Of a DNA stretch of 64,000 bases, positions 50,167 to 58,562 are shown in pieces (within the stretch, counting starts at the first letter, position 1; the number at the start of each line of letters is the position of its first letter). The notes beneath the pieces are model-generated. The model was not told the origin of the DNA and did no database searches. It worked only from the letters and a program-made list of their open reading frames with translations. The stretch covers positions 1 to 64,000 of the forward strand of contig NZ_JHXF01000006.1 in the NCBI RefSeq assembly GCF_000621845.1, written 5' to 3'. Source of the DNA: Ruminococcus flavefaciens MA2007. GTDB lineage: Bacteria; Bacillota; Clostridia; Oscillospirales; Ruminococcaceae. Position numbers and translations under genes: made by a program.

Positions 50167-50865
50167 TCAGCAAATTTTTCCGTTATATTTTTCCAGAAGG
50201 TCAGGTCGGCGCTCCTCTGTGAGCTTCAGGCTCTGCTCGTGACGCCATGTTTCGATGTTCTTGTGATGTCCTGTAAGGAGCACGGGCGGAACCGCCTCGC
50301 CCTCCCATATTTCGGGGCGTGTGTACTGCGGATACTCTAAAAGTCCGCTGTAAATGCTCTCGTCGGTGAAGCAGACCTCGTCGGAGAGGACTCCCTCGCA
50401 CATACGGGCAACAGTATCGGCAACTACCATTGCAGGGAGCTCGCCTCCTGTGAGTACATAATCGCCAATGGATATCTCCTCGTCTACGATCTTGTCGATA
50501 ACACGCTGGTCTACGCCCTCATAGTGACCGCAGAGAATGAGGATATTGTCCATTTTTGACAGCTCGATGGCTTTCTGCTGGTCAAATATCCTGCCCTTGG
50601 GGGACATATATATAGTATGGGGCTTTGCGCCGAGGTCCTCGCAGACCGCCTTGTAGCAGTTGTAAATGGGCTCGCACTGCATTACCATGCCCATTCCGCC
50701 GCCGTAGGGCGTATCGTCAACGCGGCGGTGCTTATCCTGAGTGTATTCCCGTATCTGACGGCAGTGCAGGCTTATTTTTCCTGCCTTGCGGGCTCTGCCG
50801 ATAATGCTCTCGCCGAGGACGGCTTCGCACATTTCGGGGAACAGTGTGGCTATTTCAATATGCAT
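50167..50865 (-). CDS. trmD: tRNA (guanine-N1-)-methyltransferase TrmD
   Basis: 232 aa. HIEIATLFPEMCEAVLGESIIGRA, DDTPYGGGMGMVMQ, LCGHYEGVDQRVID, ISIGDYVLTGGELPAMVV (trefoil knot) and YPQYTRPEIWEG. Methylates G37 of tRNAs read at CNN codons to prevent frameshifting. In most Firmicutes it follows rimM directly; here two membrane-protein genes lie between. Confidence 0.96.
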   Translation of the reverse strand: MHIEIATLFPEMCEAVLGESIIGRARKAGKISLHCRQIREYTQDKHRRVDDTPYGGGMGMVMQCEPIYNCYKAVCEDLGAKPHTIYMSPKGRIFDQQKAIELSKMDNILILCGHYEGVDQRVIDKIVDEEISIGDYVLTGGELPAMVVADTVARMCEGVLSDEVCFTDESIYSGLLEYPQYTRPEIWEGEAVPPVLLTGHHKNIETWRHEQSLKLTEERRPDLLEKYNGKIC

Positions 50866-50915
50866 ATTTATGCTCCTTTATGATTTGAGACCGCATGAAG
50901 CGGTCTCGGATATTA

Positions 50916-51635
50916 TTATGTAAGCTTGATACTGTTTGCGATCGCCAGTGTCTCGTTTGTATCTGTGACCTTTATGCCGATGCGGTATTTGGTCTTTTTG
51001 TCACGCTCGGGGTAGATGTCGATGTATGCCATGTTGTAGTCTGACACCTTTTCGATGTGGAGACAGCCGCGGAAGCCTACTCCGTCAACGGAATAGTATA
51101 CTTTCGGATTGTTTTCGCCGAAATACGCTTCGTTTTTCTCCTTCATCATCAGATAAAAGGTCTTGGAGTTCTTGAAGTCATGGATATCGAAATCCTCCAT
51201 AGTAAGGGACATTTTCAGCTTTGTGAACTCATAGCCGTTCTCGGGAGTGGTCTTTTCCACAGCCTTGCAGTAGCGGTCGAGAGCTTCCTTGGAAATGCCC
51301 GTTCTGTCGAGAAAATCGTCGCTTTCGCTTATATTCAGCTCGTTTATGATGATATAGTGGGTATCGTCGCCGTTTTGCCATTTTGCCTCGGATTTGTCGT
51401 CGGTGCGCATGGGCTTCATGTCGTCCCATGCAGTCAGGCGCAGACCAAAGCTTGAATAGTCGGTATAGTCCGCAGGAAGAGGCGGCAGATTATCGGGAAT
51501 GGTCTCCCATATACTGTCTGTGAGCTGTAATTCGTGGGTGCATTTGTATTTGTACGGTATGCCGGGGAAGAAGTAGGCGCAGACGCCTGCTGCGACGATT
51601 ACGAGCAAAAACAGTATGCCGAAGAATTTTTTCAT
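50916..51635 (-). CDS. Membrane-anchored protein of unknown function
   Basis: 239 aa. One N-terminal hydrophobic helix (FFGILFLLVIVAAGVCAYFFPG, ~4-24) acts as signal anchor, and the remaining ~210 residues should be outside the membrane. That part has alternating polar/aromatic strands (YSVDGVGFRGCLHIEK; YNMAYIDIYPERDKKTKYRIGIKV) with no known motif. RBS AGGAGGCACCCAAC. Between rimM and trmD on the same strand. Not recognised. Confidence 0.8.
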   Translation of the reverse strand: MKKFFGILFLLVIVAAGVCAYFFPGIPYKYKCTHELQLTDSIWETIPDNLPPLPADYTDYSSFGLRLTAWDDMKPMRTDDKSEAKWQNGDDTHYIIINELNISESDDFLDRTGISKEALDRYCKAVEKTTPENGYEFTKLKMSLTMEDFDIHDFKNSKTFYLMMKEKNEAYFGENNPKVYYSVDGVGFRGCLHIEKVSDYNMAYIDIYPERDKKTKYRIGIKVTDTNETLAIANSIKLT

Positions 51636-51686
51636 TGTTGGGTGCCTCCTTTTGGCGTATTCACGCCGAATTTTCTTTTGTTCTTT

Positions 51687-52295
51687 TTATTTTTCTATCT
51701 CTTTTTTATGCATAAGGTGTATGCCTATGTGTCCGATCCCAAGTATTATTGACGCCGCAGTAAGAAAAGCATTGCAGGCGAATACTCCGAGGAGAAATAC
51801 CGCAAATACAGGCAGTGAAGCGCCTGCCAGCGGAAAGCCGCAGTAATCCGCGTACATATCTCCGAGAGTGCGGCTGCTTCGGAAATACTTTATCCAGTAG
51901 AGCTCATACATTATCATAAGTATGAGGGCGAGTACAAGATAGCCGAGCCGCGGGGATATTACAGGTCCCGAAGCTGAGCTGAGCCACAGACGGTCAAGTC
52001 GTCGGTCTGTAATAACCAGGATCGATACAAGGACTTCGCCTGCACGTTCAAGTGCGAGGAGAAGCTTGCTTTCGCGCTTTGTGGACTCCTCATAGCCTGC
52101 GGGCTGGTTTTTGCTCCATATGATATTGGGGATAAACAGCATGAGCAGGAAGACTATTCCCGTCACTGATATGCCCCATTTCGAGAGCTGTAGCCAGCCT
52201 TTCAGCGGTTCTATGCTGGTCATTGCCGACCATGCGGAAATTGCCGCAAAAGCCGCAGTAAGAGCTCCGACAGCTATTATATTGCTCTTTTTCAT
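51687..52295 (-). CDS. Integral membrane protein of unknown function
   Basis: 202 aa from ATG 52295, immediately after the rimM stop. About five hydrophobic segments (residues ~5-25, 38-58, ~115-132, ~155-180) and a basic C-terminus (LMHKKEIEK). The start has only a weak ribosome site (GGAC), so translation may be coupled to rimM. No motif recognised. It separates rimM from trmD together with the anchored protein downstream. Confidence 0.75.
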   Translation of the reverse strand: MKKSNIIAVGALTAAFAAISAWSAMTSIEPLKGWLQLSKWGISVTGIVFLLMLFIPNIIWSKNQPAGYEESTKRESKLLLALERAGEVLVSILVITDRRLDRLWLSSASGPVISPRLGYLVLALILMIMYELYWIKYFRSSRTLGDMYADYCGFPLAGASLPVFAVFLLGVFACNAFLTAASIILGIGHIGIHLMHKKEIEK

Positions 52296-52296
52296 T

Positions 52297-52800
52297 TCAG
52301 TCGAAAAGTCCGTCAAGAGGACGGATAGTCATGATACCGCCGTCAATGTCCGTAGAGATCACAACGTCTGCGATAGCAGGGATGAGATATTCCTTGTCGT
52401 CGCCCTTTATTACGTAAACGTCGTTTGCGCCTGTCTGCATAACGTCGGCTATCTTGCCGTAAACGGTATCGTTGTCGGCGTCGCGGACTTCAAGACCTAT
52501 GAGGTCCTGTATGAAGTAGGTATCCTCATCAAGCTCCAGATCGTCGCGGTGCATATAGAGCACCTTGTTGCGGAGCTTCTCAGCCGCTTCGGGAGTGTCG
52601 ATCCCCTCTATCTTTGCAATAACTGTATTCTTGAACACTCGGGAGCGCTCGATGAACACTTCCTCGTGGTTTTTTCCTATGAAAAGCCTGTCGAACTCCG
52701 CAAGAAGCTCGGGGCTGTCAGTGTAAGGCATTATCTTCACCTCGCCGCGTATGCCGTGGGTAGTGACTATCTTGCCTGCTTCGAGATATTTTTTTTTCAT
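52297..52800 (-). CDS. rimM: Ribosome maturation factor RimM
   Basis: 167 aa. MKKKYLEAGKIVTTHGIRGEVKIMPYTDSPE is the family N-terminus. The PRC-barrel half contains DLIGLEVRDADNDTVYGKIADVMQTGANDVYVIK. Needed for 30S assembly at the S13/S19 head region. Upstream neighbour is a GTAG repeat and the second XRE gene; the usual rpsP partner is not present in the window. Confidence 0.95.
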   Translation of the reverse strand: MKKKYLEAGKIVTTHGIRGEVKIMPYTDSPELLAEFDRLFIGKNHEEVFIERSRVFKNTVIAKIEGIDTPEAAEKLRNKVLYMHRDDLELDEDTYFIQDLIGLEVRDADNDTVYGKIADVMQTGANDVYVIKGDDKEYLIPAIADVVISTDIDGGIMTIRPLDGLFD

Positions 52801-52816
52801 TGTGTTTCCTTATATT

Positions 52817-52845
52817 CTGTAGGGGCGGATACTATCCGCCCGATA
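52817..52845. repeat. Single GTAG-type hairpin repeat
   Basis: GTAGGGGCGGATACTATCCGCCCG (52819-52842), in the 47-bp gap between rimM and the second XRE gene. Confidence 0.8.
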
Positions 52846-52847
52846 AT

Positions 52848-53453
52848 TCAGTGAGTAAGTCTGCGCCTGCAGTATAAACGTTTGCCGCACTTGGGGCAGG
52901 TGAGCTTTCTCTTTGTGAGAGTATGAATGCCGAAAACATAGCTCTTTGCAGACGGTACGAAGCGTGTTCCGCAGTGCCTGCACTCATAAGTGCCTGCGCT
53001 CAGATCCGCCATGCAGGCAACAGCGATACCGCCTGCCATAACGATCACGGCTATTGCGATAAGCAGAATCCTCTGCCATGTTTCCATTTTCAGTGTGCCT
53101 GCCACTAATATGATCGTAACGCTTGCAAGTACTGCGATAGCGGCTGAAATAGCCGAAATGATTATTTTTCTTATGCTTTCCTCTTTTTCACGCATGATAT
53201 TCATAATATTTTCCTCCGCTTTCTTCTTGTAGTCCTCGTCGGGGATACGCTCGCCCGTGAGGAGCTCGTTTACATTGATACCTAACTTTTCACAGAGGGG
53301 GAGCATAAGGGACACCTCGGGCATACCCTTGCCTGTCTCCCACTTGGAAACTGTCTTATCACTGATAAGGAGTTCTTCGCCAAGCTGTTTCTGTGTAAGT
53401 CCTTTTTCTTTTCTCATCTGAGAGATGAATTTGCCGATCTTTACCTGATCCAT
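52848..53453 (-). CDS. XRE regulator with two membrane helices and a zinc ribbon
   Basis: 201 aa from ATG 53453 (AAAGGAGG). Residues ~5-65 are a Cro/C1 helix-turn-helix (GLTQKQLGEELLISDKTVSKWETGKGMPEVSLMLPL) clearly paralogous to that of the XRE-SOR gene at 14804. Then a charged linker, two transmembrane helices (~93-115, ~125-147) and a C-terminal zinc ribbon (YECRHCGTRF..LTCPKCGKRLYC). A membrane-tethered regulator that might sense metal, redox or envelope state. Upstream lies a 15-bp palindrome identical in its arms to the one at 14724. Confidence 0.88.
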   Translation of the reverse strand: MDQVKIGKFISQMRKEKGLTQKQLGEELLISDKTVSKWETGKGMPEVSLMLPLCEKLGINVNELLTGERIPDEDYKKKAEENIMNIMREKEESIRKIIISAISAAIAVLASVTIILVAGTLKMETWQRILLIAIAVIVMAGGIAVACMADLSAGTYECRHCGTRFVPSAKSYVFGIHTLTKRKLTCPKCGKRLYCRRRLTH

Positions 53454-53483
53454 TCATGTGTCCTCCTTTCTGAGAAAAGTGTA

Positions 53484-53555
53484 TCATGCCGCGGAGAAAA
53501 AGTACACCCATGGGGCGTAGAATTACGGTATCAAGCGGAGTCTACGCTTCGTAGA
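53484..53555 (-). promoter_or_regulatory. Promoter region and palindromic operator of the second XRE gene
   Basis: Perfect palindrome TCTACG-CTT-CGTAGA (53541-53555). A related imperfect site GCGTAGAATTACGG lies at 53515-53528. A minus-strand promoter TGTACT-17-TACACT fits just downstream; its spacer begins TTTTCTCC, close to the TTTTCCC of the XRE-SOR promoter. Confidence 0.7.
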
Positions 53556-53571
53556 GTGCGGAATATCGCAA

Positions 53572-53645
53572 AAAGTTGAGAGTTTAGAGTTGAGAGTTGA
53601 AAAAACTGCTCTTGACAGCGGAGGGTATCAAAAACTCTCAACTGA
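53572..53645. repeat. AACTCTCAA-type repeat
   Basis: AAAGTTGAGAGTTTAGAGTTGAGAGTTGAAAA (53573-53604) and a short inverse copy AACTCTCAACTGAGC (53632-53646), so the two could pair. Between the XRE promoter and the purB stop. Confidence 0.6.
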
Positions 53646-53662
53646 GCAGCCGAAGGCTGCGT

Positions 53663-55102
53663 TTAGTTCTTCATTTCAAAGCTTTCGCCGAGGATATCCT
53701 TGTTAGCTTCGAGGATAGGCTTTATGCATTCAGCAAGGAACTCGTCAACCTGCTGTGAGCTTCTGCCTGTGTAGTTCTCGGGCTTGAGAACAGCGTCCAG
53801 CTCCTCCTTTGTTACCATGAACATCGGATCAGCTTCGATGAGCTCGCAGAGATTGTTGTCCAGACCGCGGACCTTAACGTTTGCGCCTGCCTCCATGGAG
53901 TAGTCCATGATACGGTCGTGGAGCTCCTGACGATTTCCGCCCTTCTTGACAGCGTCCATCATGATGTTTTCGCTTGCCATGAATGGGAGCTCTGCCATAA
54001 CGCGGCGGCGTATCATTTCGGGATATACCACGATGCCGTTTGTAACGTTCATCATGATGTTGAGTATAGCGTCAACGCCGAGGAATGCCTCTGCTACGCT
54101 GATACGCTTGTTTGCAGAGTCGTCCAGAGTTCTCTCGAACCACTGTGTGCCTGCTGTGAATGCAGGGTTAAGACTGTCTATCATTACGTAACGTGCGAGG
54201 GAAGTTATCCTCTCACAGCGCATAGGATTGCGCTTGTAAGCCATTGCAGAAGAGCCTATCTGCTTCTTCTCTCTTGGCTCCTCCATTTCCTTGAAGGACT
54301 GGAGAATACGCATATCGTTGGAGAATTTGCTTGCGGACTGTGCGATATCGCTGAGGAGCTCCAGCACCTTTGAGTCGACCTTACGTGAGTAGGTCTGACC
54401 TGATACGGGAACTACGGCGTCAAAGCCCATTTCCTCGGCTATCATCTGCTCAAGCTTCTTTATCTTGTCTGTGTCGCCCTCGAAAAGCTCCATGAATGAA
54501 GCCTGTGTGCCTGTTGTGCCCTTGGAGCCAAGGAGCTTCAGTGTGGACATACGGTATTCAAGGTCGTTGAAGTCCATGAGGAGCTCGTTGAGCCAGAGAG
54601 TAGCTCTCTTGCCCACAGTTGTGAGCTGTGCAGGCTGAAGATGTGTATAAGCAAGGCAGGGGAGGTTCTTGTACTCGTCTGCGAACTTTGCAAGGTTGTT
54701 CATGACGTTTATGAGCTTTCTGCGGACTATTTTAAGAGCGTCGCGCATGATGATAACGTCTGTATTATCGCCTACATAGCAGGAAGTAGCTCCGAGATGG
54801 ATTATTCCTGCGGCGTCGGGACAAGCCTGTCCGTATGTGAAAACGTGAGCCATAACATCGTGACGGGTTATCTTTTCGCGCTCTGTTGCCATTTCATAGT
54901 CAACGTCGTTTATGTGCTCCTCCAGCTGCTTCACCTGTGCCTCTGTAATAGGGAGACCGAGCTTCATTTCGGCTCTTGCGAGAGCTACCCAGAGCTTTCT
55001 CCATGTAGTGAACTTTTTATCCGCAGAGAAAATATACTGCATTTCCTCGCTTGCATAACGTGTGCAGAATGGGCTTTCATAGCTGTTGATATTACCGCTC
55101 AT
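53663..55102 (-). CDS. purB: Adenylosuccinate lyase
   Basis: 479 aa. Fumarase/aspartase superfamily: HDVMAHVFTYGQACPDAAGIIHLGATSCYVGDN and the signature IGSSAMAYKRNPMRCERIT. Longer than the ~430-aa Bacillus enzyme and like the ~475-aa type found in Clostridia. Splits adenylosuccinate and SAICAR in purine synthesis. Perfect promoter upstream. RBS AAAAGGAGTAAAA. Confidence 0.95.
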   Translation of the reverse strand: MSGNINSYESPFCTRYASEEMQYIFSADKKFTTWRKLWVALARAEMKLGLPITEAQVKQLEEHINDVDYEMATEREKITRHDVMAHVFTYGQACPDAAGIIHLGATSCYVGDNTDVIIMRDALKIVRRKLINVMNNLAKFADEYKNLPCLAYTHLQPAQLTTVGKRATLWLNELLMDFNDLEYRMSTLKLLGSKGTTGTQASFMELFEGDTDKIKKLEQMIAEEMGFDAVVPVSGQTYSRKVDSKVLELLSDIAQSASKFSNDMRILQSFKEMEEPREKKQIGSSAMAYKRNPMRCERITSLARYVMIDSLNPAFTAGTQWFERTLDDSANKRISVAEAFLGVDAILNIMMNVTNGIVVYPEMIRRRVMAELPFMASENIMMDAVKKGGNRQELHDRIMDYSMEAGANVKVRGLDNNLCELIEADPMFMVTKEELDAVLKPENYTGRSSQQVDEFLAECIKPILEANKDILGESFEMKN

Positions 55103-55156
55103 GTTGATTTTACTCCTTTTACATCAATTGTCGTACTTCGACAGTACATCAATTCA

Positions 55157-55185
55157 ATTATATCATCATAAGCCTGTCATGTCAA
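55157..55185 (-). promoter_or_regulatory. Promoter of purB
   Basis: Minus-strand TTGACA (55180-55185), 17-bp spacer, TATAAT (55157-55162): perfect consensus. A TGTCG..CGACA inverted repeat (55128-55142) lies in the untranslated leader. Confidence 0.9.
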
Positions 55186-55212
55186 TAAAAAAGGCGGCAC
55201 GGAGCCGCCTTA
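55186..55212 (-). terminator. Terminator of the FHA/PP2C operon
   Basis: Minus-strand AAGGCGGC-TCCGT-GCCGCCTTTTTT. Confidence 0.85.
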
Positions 55213-55259
55213 GTTTTGATGAAATTTTGCTTTATTTCTGTGTAAATTACCCATTGACA

Positions 55260-55922
55260 TCACAGCTCGTCCATAGAGTCCTGCTTTGTTTCCCCGATAT
55301 GGTCGTCAGGGCTGTTCTGAGGAATCGTCACATCTGACATGGAGTCTGAGGCAGTTCTTTTGCGGTCGTCTATCATCTGCTGATAGGGATTCTTTATGCC
55401 GTACTGCCTGATGTCCATTTCCTGGTCGAAAAAGCGCTCGTTGAACTGCGGAAAGCCGTCGGCTTCTTCGAGCTTGTGGTAGGTCACGTTTATTTTAAGG
55501 TTGATGACTGCCGCTGTGCCCACTATTGCCAGCAGTACCAGATGTATCATCGAGAATTTGCCGAAGATGTTGAAATCGTAGAACAGCTTGTTCTCATACG
55601 GGCTGAGGAACATCAGGAGCAGCTGATTCATCACCAGTACACCTATGAGTGCCATGAGTGAGAAGTCGTGATATCTGTAGCAGCCCTTCCACGCTAAATA
55701 GGCTGCAATGGGTACCACTATCAGTGCGTCAAGTGCGCCTGCGACTACATATGAGATAAGTCCCATAAATATCGCTGCGGGCAGATATACTGCAAGAGGC
55801 GCTATATAGAAGAATATCAGCTTTGAGCGGATACTCTGTACTCTGTTGTAAAGGGTTCTGTTGTGTGCAAATTCCTGTGACCTAACGTTTCGGTTATGGC
55901 CTAATTCGTCGATTTGTGCCAT
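55260..55922 (-). CDS. Membrane protein of the FHA/PP2C operon, 220 aa
   Basis: Four hydrophobic helices between residues ~35 and 145 (FFYIAPLAVYLPAAIFMGLI; ALDALIVVPIAAYLAW; LMALIGVLVMNQLLLMF; IHLVLLAIVGTAAVI). A ~75-residue polar C-terminal tail follows, rich in Asp, Ser and Thr (RKRTASDSMSD..TKQDSMDEL), which should be cytoplasmic and could be a phosphorylation or FHA-docking target. Family not recognised. Last gene of a five-gene minus-strand set. Confidence 0.75.
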   Translation of the reverse strand: MAQIDELGHNRNVRSQEFAHNRTLYNRVQSIRSKLIFFYIAPLAVYLPAAIFMGLISYVVAGALDALIVVPIAAYLAWKGCYRYHDFSLMALIGVLVMNQLLLMFLSPYENKLFYDFNIFGKFSMIHLVLLAIVGTAAVINLKINVTYHKLEEADGFPQFNERFFDQEMDIRQYGIKNPYQQMIDDRKRTASDSMSDVTIPQNSPDDHIGETKQDSMDEL

Positions 55923-55958
55923 ATATGCTGCGCCTCCTTATGTACAGTGGGTTATTGC

Positions 55959-56330
55959 TTAGTATGCGCCGTCGTCCAGCTTTTTAGCCATGAAGCAGTA
56001 AGCGATAGAGAAAACGAGTCCTAAAACAGCGGAGCTCTTGTTGTCCGAGCCGATGAATGATATGATGTTGAGCACCATAAGTATCGCCGCCAGCTTGAAG
56101 CACATATTGTAGTTCTCCTTTACGCCGTAGAAAGCCATAAACAGAGCTATTGCAGTCGGTATGAGAGCCAGCAGGATAGCGAGTATAGCTACACCGCCGA
56201 AGGCAGCTTCTCCGCCTGTTTTTCCTGCGGTAGCAGCGCCGACGCCTGCTATGCCCAGTATGCCGATAATGGCGATAATGCCGTAATAAACGAGCAGTAA
56301 TATGCTCATGACCTTGAATGCTATTTTCAT
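55959..56330 (-). CDS. Small membrane protein of the FHA/PP2C operon, 123 aa
   Basis: Four hydrophobic helices separated by short loops, with a glycine/alanine-rich stretch (GVGAATAGKTGGEAAFGG) between the first two. No motif known. RBS AGGAGGAAAATC. Spaced 36 bp before the next gene and 65 bp after the 78-aa gene, so it is probably in the same transcript. Confidence 0.75.
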   Translation of the reverse strand: MKIAFKVMSILLLVYYGIIAIIGILGIAGVGAATAGKTGGEAAFGGVAILAILLALIPTAIALFMAFYGVKENYNMCFKLAAILMVLNIISFIGSDNKSSAVLGLVFSIAYCFMAKKLDDGAY

Positions 56331-56395
56331 TTTGATTTTCCTCCTATATCATGTACAAAAATATATTAAACCGAAGCCTGCGTGGGAGCTCGGGC

Positions 56396-56632
56396 TTAAT
56401 CGCTTATAACATCGTCTGTGTGGACTATGACAGTATTTTCCATGAGCTCAAAGCCTGCTGCGGCAGCTGCCGCGGATACCTCGCTGAGCGGAACAGATGT
56501 CATTTTGCTTCGTGAAGCGCCGCTTCCGTTGGTTTTTCGCTCTTTTTTAGCGATAATGCTCCACATTATGATGTTTATTATGATGAATACCGCAGCCGCA
56601 GCTGCGATAACAAGTACCTCTCCTGTAGTCAT
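56396..56632 (-). CDS. Single-helix membrane protein of the FHA/PP2C operon, 78 aa
   Basis: One transmembrane helix (VLVIAAAAAVFIIINIIMWS, ~6-25) and a ~50-residue cytoplasmic tail with a basic, Ser-rich piece (KKERKTNGSGASRSK) and an acidic end (HTDDVISD). RBS AAAGGAGAT. It starts 16 bp after the PP2C stop. Unknown function; possibly a phosphoprotein target of the module. Confidence 0.7.
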   Translation of the reverse strand: MTTGEVLVIAAAAAVFIIINIIMWSIIAKKERKTNGSGASRSKMTSVPLSEVSAAAAAAGFELMENTVIVHTDDVISD

Positions 56633-56648
56633 ATGTATCTCCTTTGCA

Positions 56649-57416
56649 TTACAGCTCGGGACGGAACAGTGCGGCGGTGATGTTGTCGGTCTCGTCTCTG
56701 TCCTTGACGGTGTCGATGAGCTGTCGGAGCTGCTTCTGCATATCAGCCTTTGTGGTCAGCTTTTTAGGCGAAAGCTCCTCGAAAAGCTCCTTTTCCGTGA
56801 GAACATGGCGGAAACCGTCGGAACATATCATGTAGTTGACGCCGTTTTCGAGGTCGCCAAGCTTTACCTCGGGGAAAACATCGTCGGTAACGCCGATACA
56901 CTGCACAAGAGCGTTCCTGAGGGGATCGATGCGAGCCTCCTCGGGAGTCATATTTCCCAGCTTTACCTCGCGGTTGACAAAAGTGTGGTCGTCGGTGAGC
57001 TGGCTCAGCTTATCCGACACCTTGTATATACGGGTATCGCCTACGTGGAAGGTCATGAACTGCGAATCCACGGCGATAATGCCTGTTGCGGTAGTGCCCA
57101 GCTGCATACACTCGCGCCTGCCGTAGGCAACAAGCTTTGCGTTAAGGCGGCGGAGCCTGCTTATTACGTTATGGGCGGCAGTATGCCAGTCCCACTCGGG
57201 CAGCTCAAAGGGCAGCTCCCTGTCGAACCATTCGGCGAAGCTGCGGACTACCTCGGCGCTGGCAAGCTCTCCCCGTGAGAGTCCTCCCATGCCGTCGCAT
57301 ACCAGTATCAGCGCGGCTCTGCCTGTATTTGTTTTAGCAGTCTTTATGCATACGCTGTCCTGATTTATCTTTTTGGCGATACCCACATCGGTATCACAGG
57401 CTGCAATATATTCCAT
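56649..57416 (-). CDS. PP2C-type protein serine/threonine phosphatase
   Basis: 255 aa. All metal-site motifs are present: DVGIAKKINQDSV, LVCDGMGGLSRGELAS, HVGDTRIYKV, MICSDGF and ETDNITAALF. Cytosolic, no transmembrane helix. It dephosphorylates Ser/Thr residues set by Hanks-type kinases; no kinase gene lies in the operon or window. It follows the FHA gene by 21 bp. Confidence 0.93.
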   Translation of the reverse strand: MEYIAACDTDVGIAKKINQDSVCIKTAKTNTGRAALILVCDGMGGLSRGELASAEVVRSFAEWFDRELPFELPEWDWHTAAHNVISRLRRLNAKLVAYGRRECMQLGTTATGIIAVDSQFMTFHVGDTRIYKVSDKLSQLTDDHTFVNREVKLGNMTPEEARIDPLRNALVQCIGVTDDVFPEVKLGDLENGVNYMICSDGFRHVLTEKELFEELSPKKLTTKADMQKQLRQLIDTVKDRDETDNITAALFRPEL

Positions 57417-57437
57417 AATTTCCCCTTGTGACGCACA

Positions 57438-58532
57438 TCATACGTCTGTGAAATCGAATTCTTCGTTTGAAAGTGTGAGCACGTCGCCGCTTTTCAGCTT
57501 TATCTCCCTTTCGGGGAGCAGGGGCGTGCCGTTTATATAGGTCTTGTTGGTGGAGTTGTTGTCCTCGATGAAGCATGAGCCGTCACGGGTGTAGATAGTG
57601 GCGTGAACTCGGCTGACGGTCCTGTTTTCGGTAACGCAGAAGTCAACGCGGTCGCGTTCCTTGCCTATCCTGAACACAGGCTTGCTGATATTCACGGTAA
57701 CTCCCGTAGAGCGCCTTGTGAGGGTAGGATATCTCACTTCAACATGAGGTCTTTCCTGCTTTATGAGCTCGGGGAGGGGCTGACGCTTTTCCTCGTTTAT
57801 AGAGGGCAGCACCTTTGGCTCGGGCTTCTGCACCGCAGGCACGGGTGCCTTTACGGGCTTTGGTATATTGAACTGGTGAGTGTCGCCGCTCTGCTGAACA
57901 GGCGGTATAACTCTCGGTGTGCGGACGGGCTGCTCCTGAGAAGCAGGTCTGCTGAACTGTCTGTGGTCGTAGGACTGACCGAATATCTCGGGACAGGTCT
58001 CGCGGATATACTCCTTGGTCTGGTATATGCTGAAAACCCGCATACCGATGACGTAATTCATGAAGCTGTCTATGTTGGCGTAGGTGTTCTGGTCTGCGTA
58101 TTTAGCGTAAGTGGAGATCTTGCGCAGGCAGTTCACTATGCCGTCGTTGAAGCTCTCGTTGTACCAAAGCGGCAGATAAAACAGGTGGATATCGCAGTTT
58201 TCGGGAGAAACCGTGACGAAATCAAGGTCAAGTACGATATTCTGCATATTAAATCCGCAGTTTTCAGCCACTTCAAGTATATCGAGAAGATTTGAAACTA
58301 TTCGGAAATATTTTTTTGTGTCGACGCCGCTTTTCAGGAGGTGCATGAGGGGGATACCCCTTGCGCCTGTGAATTCAAGCTTGTCTGCGGCTGTGGAGCG
58401 CGGTACGAGCCAGCCCTTTATGCGATTGTCTATGAAATAGTTGTATTCGGCTTCGTTGAGCATTTCGCTGCCCATGAATCTGCAGTGTATGCACACCTCG
58501 CCGTTTTTTTCGGAAAATCTAAGCTTTGCCAC
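57438..58532 (-). CDS. FHA-domain protein with N-terminal regulatory domain
   Basis: 364 aa from GTG 58532, chosen because GAAAGGAGCGG stands 4-10 bases upstream; the longer frame lacks a site. Residues ~1-175 form a conserved-looking helical domain (MHLLKSGVDTKKYFRIVSNLLDIL; DLDFVTVSPENCDIHLFYLPL) resembling the DUF6382 type. Then a Pro/Gln-rich linker (~185-265). The C-terminal FHA domain has GKERDRVDF, SRVHATI and NSTNKTYINGTPL, with the Arg, Ser and Asn residues for phosphothreonine binding. First gene of the operon with PP2C and three membrane proteins. Confidence 0.88.
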   Translation of the reverse strand: MAKLRFSEKNGEVCIHCRFMGSEMLNEAEYNYFIDNRIKGWLVPRSTAADKLEFTGARGIPLMHLLKSGVDTKKYFRIVSNLLDILEVAENCGFNMQNIVLDLDFVTVSPENCDIHLFYLPLWYNESFNDGIVNCLRKISTYAKYADQNTYANIDSFMNYVIGMRVFSIYQTKEYIRETCPEIFGQSYDHRQFSRPASQEQPVRTPRVIPPVQQSGDTHQFNIPKPVKAPVPAVQKPEPKVLPSINEEKRQPLPELIKQERPHVEVRYPTLTRRSTGVTVNISKPVFRIGKERDRVDFCVTENRTVSRVHATIYTRDGSCFIEDNNSTNKTYINGTPLLPEREIKLKSGDVLTLSNEEFDFTDV

Positions 58533-58562
58533 GTTACCGCTCCTTTCGGTTTGCTGTTTAAT

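Noticed and set aside
50023-50340. 105-aa plus-strand frame opposite trmD
   Set aside because: More than half is antisense to trmD; no ribosome site.
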